DNA of 46,455 nucleotides, taken from positions 174,893 to 221,347 of the forward strand of contig BFEA01000381.1 of NCBI GenBank assembly GCA_003427395.1, read 5' to 3'. Below are positions 41,554-46,455 of the stretch, in pieces. The translations under genes and the position numbers were made by a program. Source of the stretch: Chara braunii (Eukaryota; Streptophyta; Charophyceae; Charales; Characeae). Below the pieces are notes generated by a model. The model was not told the DNA's origin. It made no database searches and was given only the letters and a program-made list of their open reading frames with translations. Position 1 is the stretch's first letter; the number at the start of each line of letters is the position of its first letter.

Positions 41554-41565
41554 TGGTATCAGAGC
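41554..41565 (+). other. E3 primer binding site
   Basis: TGGTATCAGAGC followed by TGGTACCC; perfect plant iMet PBS core just after the LTR end. Confidence 0.92.
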
Positions 41566-41648
41566 TGGTACCCGTTCTCCACGCCGACGGAGCTGCAGCG
41601 GCAAGTTGGAAGAAGGAAGAAGCCGCCATAGCCGGAGCTCGGCAGAGA

Positions 41649-41786
<138 letters not shown>

Positions 41787-41982
41787 GGGACGGCAGCCAT
41801 AGCTGCCAAGCTCGGGAAAGAAGACAATCAGTGAGAAGAAAGAGATAGACGAGGAGAGAAGGAAGAAGAAAGAGATGGACGTGGAGAGAAGGAAGAAGAA
41901 AGTGACGAAGAGGGAGACGAAGTCAGCCATAGCCAAGGTGAAGAAGACGAAGAAGGTCCACCGTAGCCGGGAGGTTGAAAAG

Positions 41983-42118
41983 TTGACCACGGAAGTTGAC
42001 CAACATTGACGAAGAGTTGACCAAGGGCCTTGACCAAGCATTGACCAGAGTTGACCAGAGCGTTGACCAAGAGCGTTGACCGGCAAGTTGACCAAGACCG
42101 TTGACCGGAGCGTCAACC
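41983..42118 (+). repeat. TTGACC minisatellite (W-box-like array) in the E3 leader
   Basis: Ten TTGACC and one TTGACG on the plus strand between 41983 and 42106, plus one inverted copy at about 42112, in degenerate 12-14-bp units such as GTTGACCAAGAGC. TTGAC(C/T) is the core W-box bound by WRKY factors. The sequence fact is direct; a regulatory role is inference. Confidence 0.85.
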
Positions 42119-42398
42119 CAGCTGGAGCGAGAAGGTTACCGGTACCATCTCTCCATGCCCTGGCCTATGCCTTACCCCATGGATGTGCACCTTTACCTTA
42201 GTACCTGCTGACGTCAAGCCTGTCAAGTTCAGTCAGTCATATCTCCCTGTCAGTTCTGTCTAGGTCAGTAGGACTCTGTGATTGTGGTCATAGAACCGTG
42301 AGTCTAGCCCGAGTAGAGAGCCAAGACCCCTCGATAGAAGTAAACCTGCTTGGTCTACGTGTTGAGGCGCGGAATTGTGTTGATTGTGCACCGTCACC

Positions 42399-43048
42399 AT
42401 GGTGGACCTCAGGTCTGGAACTAGTACCACCCCCTACAGCAAGGAGCAAGAGGAGAGAGCTGCCGCTATCCTGCGAGAGAGGAAGGAGGGAATGGAGAAG
42501 AGGGAACTGATTAAGCAGGCCAAGATGCTGGCCCTTCTGGAGGAGCAAAAGGCAAAGAAGAGGGAGCTGGAGGAGGAGATGAAGAAATGGACGAAGGAGC
42601 ATGAGGAGATGGCGGCTATACAAGCGGAGGTGGAGAAAGAAGAAGAAGACGAAAAGCAGGTGGAAGAAGAAGTACCGTTGGAAGGAGAAGAGGTGGAGCC
42701 AGTACCAGTAAGGAGGAGCACATTGAGAAGATGACACAAGAGTGGACCGCGCACTTGGAGTTGGGGGGAGATAGGGAGGCAGAATTGGCCATACCCCAAG
42801 CAGAAAGAGAGGCGGCGAGAAGGGAGTTGGAAGTAGAAAGGAACCCGGTGAGGAGAAAGGCAAAAGCGGAGGAACAGCAAAGGGCATGGAAGTGGCGTTT
42901 GTCCCAAGAAAGAGTTAGGCATTTGGAGGCGGCAGAGCGAGCAGAAAAGGACCTGAAAGCGGAGAAGACCAGGATGGGAAAAATCAGGGAAGAGACCGAG
43001 GTAGCCACTAAACTCGATACCCTGACCCAAAGTGTGGAATCTTTACTA
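42399..43048 (+). pseudogene. E3 gag N-terminal coiled-coil region, truncated by E4
   Basis: The start ATG at 42399 sits in a good context (CACCATGG) and opens MVDLRSGTSTTPYSKEQEER. A long Lys/Glu/Leu-rich, very probably coiled-coil region follows (about residues 20-85), then an acidic EEVPLEGEEVEPVPV part. The frame hits TGA at 42732-42734; coding continues one frame over (TQEWTAHLELGGDREAEL) to VATKLDTLTQSVESLL. The E4 LTR starts at 43049 and cuts the gene. The capsid and zinc-knuckle parts are beyond E4 and out of view. There is at least one frameshift before the truncation, so it may have been dead before E4 inserted. Confidence 0.78.
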
Positions 43049-44268
43049 TGTAATGACCCGTCATAACACAGACTGAGAACACTGCTGATTTCTGAAGTTC
43101 TGCCGATGGAATGGATGCCTTGATGAGATTCCCGCATTCTGCTGTGTTTTCTAAGTCTGTCCGTGTTACATCTTCGACTCACACGGGTCCTACCGGACCC
43201 GACTTAGGGCCGGAGGGACACACCAGGGCCTAAAGGCCCGACCTTTGAGGGTTACAGGCCCTAAAGGCCTGATTTTGGACTATCACCCATCGGGTAGGCC
43301 CAAACGACACTTCGTTTGGGCCTGGCGGCGCTCTTGAAGCTGCCGCCCGCCGATTGAGGCTGAACCGTCCATCTGGACGGTTCAGGGTCTGGCCTGGCCT
43401 NGCANCATTGAGGCCANACCAATGCCTACCGGTATAAGTACCGGTACCTGCCTNAGTAGAGGCATCGGCTACCGGAACTCTACCGGCACGGCATGGTCAG
43501 CACTAGTGTGCTGTTTTGATGCGCTAAACTTAGCGCAGGGGCTGAAGCAGGAGCGCAGCATAGCGCANCAGCGAGCGGAGCAGCAGCGGGCGACTGAGCT
43601 TACACGGCGGTTCTCACCGCCTGAGGTATCGGGAGCTTGGAGGTTCTCTCCTCCTCTCCCTCGCCAGTCCCCTCTCTCTCTCTCCTCTTCCTCCTCCTTC
43701 TTCTTCTTCTTCTCCTCCTNCTTCTTCTTCTTCTTCTTCTTCTTCAGATTGGAGANTATACAGTTGGACAGAGATCAGAGTTGGGTTTCGGTGATACGAG
43801 ACTGTGGTACTTACCTGATTGGAGACTTGGAGATTGTTGAGGTTGATACTCGGCTGCATCACAGTTGGACACCNNTTACATCTGGACTCTGTTATCTCCG
43901 ACATTNNTGACCTTTGGTCCTCGACATTTTGATCTTGTTATATGACATTCTGGACTACCATTTCGGAGACCTACCAGACTCTATCTTGTGACCTATCGGT
44001 GTGATCTACCTCCCACCTCCTTCGTCTCTCCTCCCACCTTTCATCTGTGTATGTGTGTACGGGATCTGCGTATCGTAATAAATGACCCAGACCCCACCAT
44101 CTCATGATTGTATGTGTGTGGAGTGATGCTATGTAAGTCAGTTGGTGTGAGTCAGTCTATGTGAGTCAGTCTATGTGAGTCAGTTCGTTATCAGACTTCC
44201 GCTGCATAAATGCTCATCCTATATTGGTTGATCTTTGGTTCTACCCATACTCATTGAAGTATGCAACA
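43049..44268 (+). repeat. E4 5' LTR (1220 bp)
   Basis: Starts TGTAATGACCCG and ends TATGCAACA. The first about 120 bp is clearly homologous to the E1 LTR head (ACACAGACTGAGAACACTGC) and the rest diverges. TATAAGTA at about 43432 is a possible TATA box. A CTC/CTT microsatellite lies at 43680-43745. Ambiguous bases are scattered at 43402-43907. Confidence 0.85.
44144..44186 (+). promoter_or_regulatory. 14-bp tandem repeat with TGAGTCA
   Basis: Three TGAGTCA copies in GTGAGTCAGTCTAT units near the end of the E4 LTR, preceded by a TAAGTCA variant. TGAGTCA is a palindromic bZIP (AP-1/GCN4-type) site; function is untested. Confidence 0.5.
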
Positions 44269-44272
44269 GTTT

Positions 44273-44284
44273 TGGTATCGGAGC
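44273..44284 (+). other. E4 primer binding site
   Basis: TGGTATCGGAGC four bases after the LTR end, the same variant as in E1. Confidence 0.88.
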
Positions 44285-45352
44285 AGACCAAAACGGATCT
44301 GCTCACCAGGTAAGTCCGTTTAGAATTAGGTTATCATGTTTGATCTTCTAAATCGGCGTTGAAGTTCAAAGTTGCAATTTTTCTTCTTTCTCGGTATTCT
44401 GTAATTAGGCATTACCGCTATTTTCTTTTTTTTTCTTTTGGTATTTGATTCAGCATTCTGGATTACTCTTTCGGATTCTGTTTCAAAACGGTATGCCATG
44501 TAAATCAGGTTCCGAGAAATTCCATCCGAGATGTTTAAAATCGGATTTCTGTTTTAAAACGAAATTAGGGTTGAAGCAGTAGTCTGTTAATTCGGCATTC
44601 TGATTTCCATTTCGGTTTTCCGTTTTAATTCAGCACTCTGTGAAATCTGATATTTTGTTTTCCTAAAAACGGTAGTTCCGTAATATTTCGTTATTGGAAN
44701 TAGGGTTACGAAAAATTTCGGGTTTCTTAAGTAAGGTGGTAAATTCCGAACGTTTTGAAACCGTAATTCCGGAAATTTCGCGGAAACGCGGAAAATTAGG
44801 GTTGGGGCCGAAATTTTCGCGGAAATATTTTTTGTTCATCTTCTTGGAGAAATTCCGAAAGACAGATTTAGCGTTTAAAAATCGGATTTTGACGGTGGGA
44901 ATTTCCGGAATTTCACGTTTTGAAATTTCGAGCGTTTTTTTCTCTACCGAAATTTCCGAAATTTGTTCTGCGAACTAATCTGTATCTGACCCTTCAATTG
45001 CAACTACCGGGCAGTTCACTTGTTAAACGGTGAACTCCCGGTCTCATAGTAATCTCAAAAGAGACCTAGTCATATTACCATTCAAATTCGTTTTATGATT
45101 TCATTGATTAATTATCTCGTATTTTTTCATTAATTAAATTTATTGATTAAATCGTTAAGTATTTTATTACGAATTTTCTGAATTGGTTCCGGGAATTTAT
45201 TTTCGGGTTTTGATTAGGTGTCTATAGTCCAACAAGTGGGACAGGGGATTGTATGTGTATGGCTTAATGGTTCTACCCCTGTTCCCACTCTCCCTACCCC
45301 CCCGTGTTCTGTGATCACCGGGATTTCTCAAGTACCGCATCAGCTCAGACTG
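44285..45352 (+). other. E4 leader, AT-rich, candidate intron
   Basis: CACCAG|GTAAGT at 44304-44315 is a consensus splice donor. The following about 900 bp is markedly AT-rich, with many AAATTTCG, GGAATTTCC and ATTCCG motifs, then GC-rich sequence resumes before gag. AG acceptors in TCAAG, GCATCAG and GCTCAG lie at 45325-45348. A leader intron is plausible but its acceptor is not fixed. An AGTTCAC/GTGAACT hairpin lies near 45013-45035. Confidence 0.5.
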
Positions 45353-46455
45353 ATGTCGACGGAACAGGACGCCGGGGCACTGCCACGACGCAGTGCCAGA
45401 ATCGCAGTTCGTGCCCGCCCTGCAGTACCCCCAAGACCGAAGAAACTCAGCAGGCGGACGACTCCAGCAGCATCAAGTACGGCTTTGATGGCACAAGACG
45501 CCACCGGACATCATCCCGCATACCCAGTCCGAGGAGCCAATGAGCCAGCGGCTGATTATCGTGGGCGNCTACTGGCATTTACAGAAGCCGTAGCTGTCGT
45601 CGAGGCTCGGAAGGAGGCAGCAGAGGCAGAACGTCAGCGGCTGGCCAATGAAGCGGCGGCCGAAGCTCAGCGAACGACTGAGACTGACGCAGCGGCACGA
45701 GACAGACGGAATGCCGCCAGCACGGAGTCCCTGATTGCTTGTGAGCATCAGTGGACGACGATACTCCAAGGCATGATCTTTGTGCCTACGGAAGCGCAGG
45801 CAGACCCGACACCGGCCGAGGCAGAGAGGAACAACCTGGCTAACTTGATGCTGGACATGATGAGAGGTATTATGTGGAATAACACACTGCTGCAGTCACA
45901 TCTGCGCACGGACGTAACGCAGCGACAGACGTACAAGAACGACATTTCTGTTTTATCAACTGCAATCCGCGCCGAAGCAACGAAGCAGCAGCAACAGCAT
46001 CAACTGTTAAATTCAGCTCTCACACGCATCAACAGCATTGAGGCTAACGCCTCAGCAGCGCCAGGCTGCACGACAGACGTGACGAAGCAACTCAACGAGC
46101 GCATCGATCACGTCGTCACCATCATTGGCGACATAGGAACTTTCAACGGACCAGACTCGATCAGCAGCACGGTGGCCGCCATCAAGACGGACATCACCAA
46201 GCTAAAGACGAAACCTGAAGCCGCTACAAAGACGTTCAAAATGCCACACTTCGACATTAGCAAGTTTGACGATTACAACAAGTCGGACGCCTTGTCATGG
46301 TGGCAACGCTTCCTCACGGAAGCATCATGCCGCATGGTCCCAGCGGACGACATGTTGAAGGCACTATATCTACAGCTGATTGGAGGAGCGAAGGGATGGA
46401 TGAACCACCTAGCGGCTACACACAAGTGCACTATCGCCGAACTCCACACGCACAT
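45353..46455 (+). CDS. E4 gag polyprotein, uninterrupted, 3' end outside window
   Basis: The structural protein that would form the retrotransposon particle. From ATG 45353 (MSTEQDAGALPRRSARIA) the frame stays open for 367 codons to the window edge with no stop; one ambiguous base (45568) does not alter this. An Arg/Pro-rich N terminus (residues 10-45) is followed by an Ala/Glu/Arg-rich probable coiled coil (about 75-125) and a Gln-rich stretch (QQQQHQLL, about 220). A capsid-type domain starts FKMPHFDISKFDDYNKSDAL near residue 297, with WWQRFL and a later GWMNHLAATHKCTIAEL. I chose this start as the first ATG in frame after the leader. It is the only element gene here without a visible lesion and it lacks a stop only because the window ends. 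Confidence 0.88.
   Translation, partial: MSTEQDAGALPRRSARIAVRARPAVPPRPKKLSRRTTPAASSTALMAQDATGHHPAYPVRGANEPAADYRGXLLAFTEAVAVVEARKEAAEAERQRLANEAAAEAQRTTETDAAARDRRNAASTESLIACEHQWTTILQGMIFVPTEAQADPTPAEAERNNLANLMLDMMRGIMWNNTLLQSHLRTDVTQRQTYKNDISVLSTAIRAEATKQQQQHQLLNSALTRINSIEANASAAPGCTTDVTKQLNERIDHVVTIIGDIGTFNGPDSISSTVAAIKTDITKLKTKPEAATKTFKMPHFDISKFDDYNKSDALSWWQRFLTEASCRMVPADDMLKALYLQLIGGAKGWMNHLAATHKCTIAELHTH

Larger units (their letters stand above)
43049..46455 (+). mobile_element. LTR element E4, inserted in E3 gag, runs off the window
   Basis: Complete 5' LTR (43049-44268), PBS (44273), AT-rich leader and an open gag. It interrupts the E3 gag frame exactly at TGTAATGACCC. No lesion is visible apart from ambiguous bases. 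The 3' half lies outside the window, so autonomy cannot be judged. Confidence 0.88.

Overview
The window looks like the repeat-dense nuclear genome of a streptophyte (green plant lineage). Four primer binding sites match the 3' end of plant initiator-methionine tRNA (TGGTATCRGAGC type). The LTR elements are Ty3/gypsy chromoviruses, and there are hAT-type and palindromic MITE-type DNA elements. From general familiarity with such polyproteins I suspect a charophyte such as Chara braunii; that is inference, no search was run. I recognise no host gene, rRNA, tRNA or CRISPR array. Almost all of the window is nested transposable elements, mostly decayed, plus two N gaps (14119-14263 and 35323-36054).

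Layout. 1-1530: unassigned DNA with a GA microsatellite and one 105-bp palindromic MITE. 1531-14539: a dispersed repeat, here called R, is split first by a 1886-bp non-autonomous hAT element (1652-3537, 8-bp target duplication, polypurine satellite cargo). It is split again at 3583 by DNA holding an L1-type LINE: tandem-repeat leader to 6208, broken ORF1 6209-8903, broken ORF2 (endonuclease, RT, zf-RVT) 9014-13509. 14540-24645: Ty3/gypsy element E1 with both LTRs and all domains, but many stops and frameshifts. 24646-25121: a complete R copy, which serves as the empty-site reference for the hAT insertion. 25330-25947: minus-strand gag debris. 26129-35322: Ty3/gypsy element E2, with near-identical LTRs and a gag-pol broken mostly by TAG codons. 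36055-39359: microsatellite, tandem repeats, and the leader plus LTR of a minus-strand LTR element (E5). 39360-40860: unassigned DNA with two more copies of the MITE. 40870-43048: LTR end, leader and truncated gag of element E3. 43049-46455: element E4, inserted into the E3 gag, with a complete 5' LTR, PBS, AT-rich leader and an uninterrupted gag frame that runs off the window.

How the parts work together. In each LTR element the LTR supplies promoter and polyadenylation signals, the PBS primes minus-strand synthesis, gag forms the particle, and protease, RT, RNase H and integrase (with a chromodomain-like tail) carry out replication and insertion. Only E4 shows no lesion in what is visible. 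E1, E2 and the LINE cannot make full proteins as written. The most notable items are the MITE family with an internal empty-site proof, the hAT element, the all-transition differences between the E2 LTRs alongside TAG stops, candidate leader introns, and a repeated dyad motif (GCCATAGC) spread over several element families.
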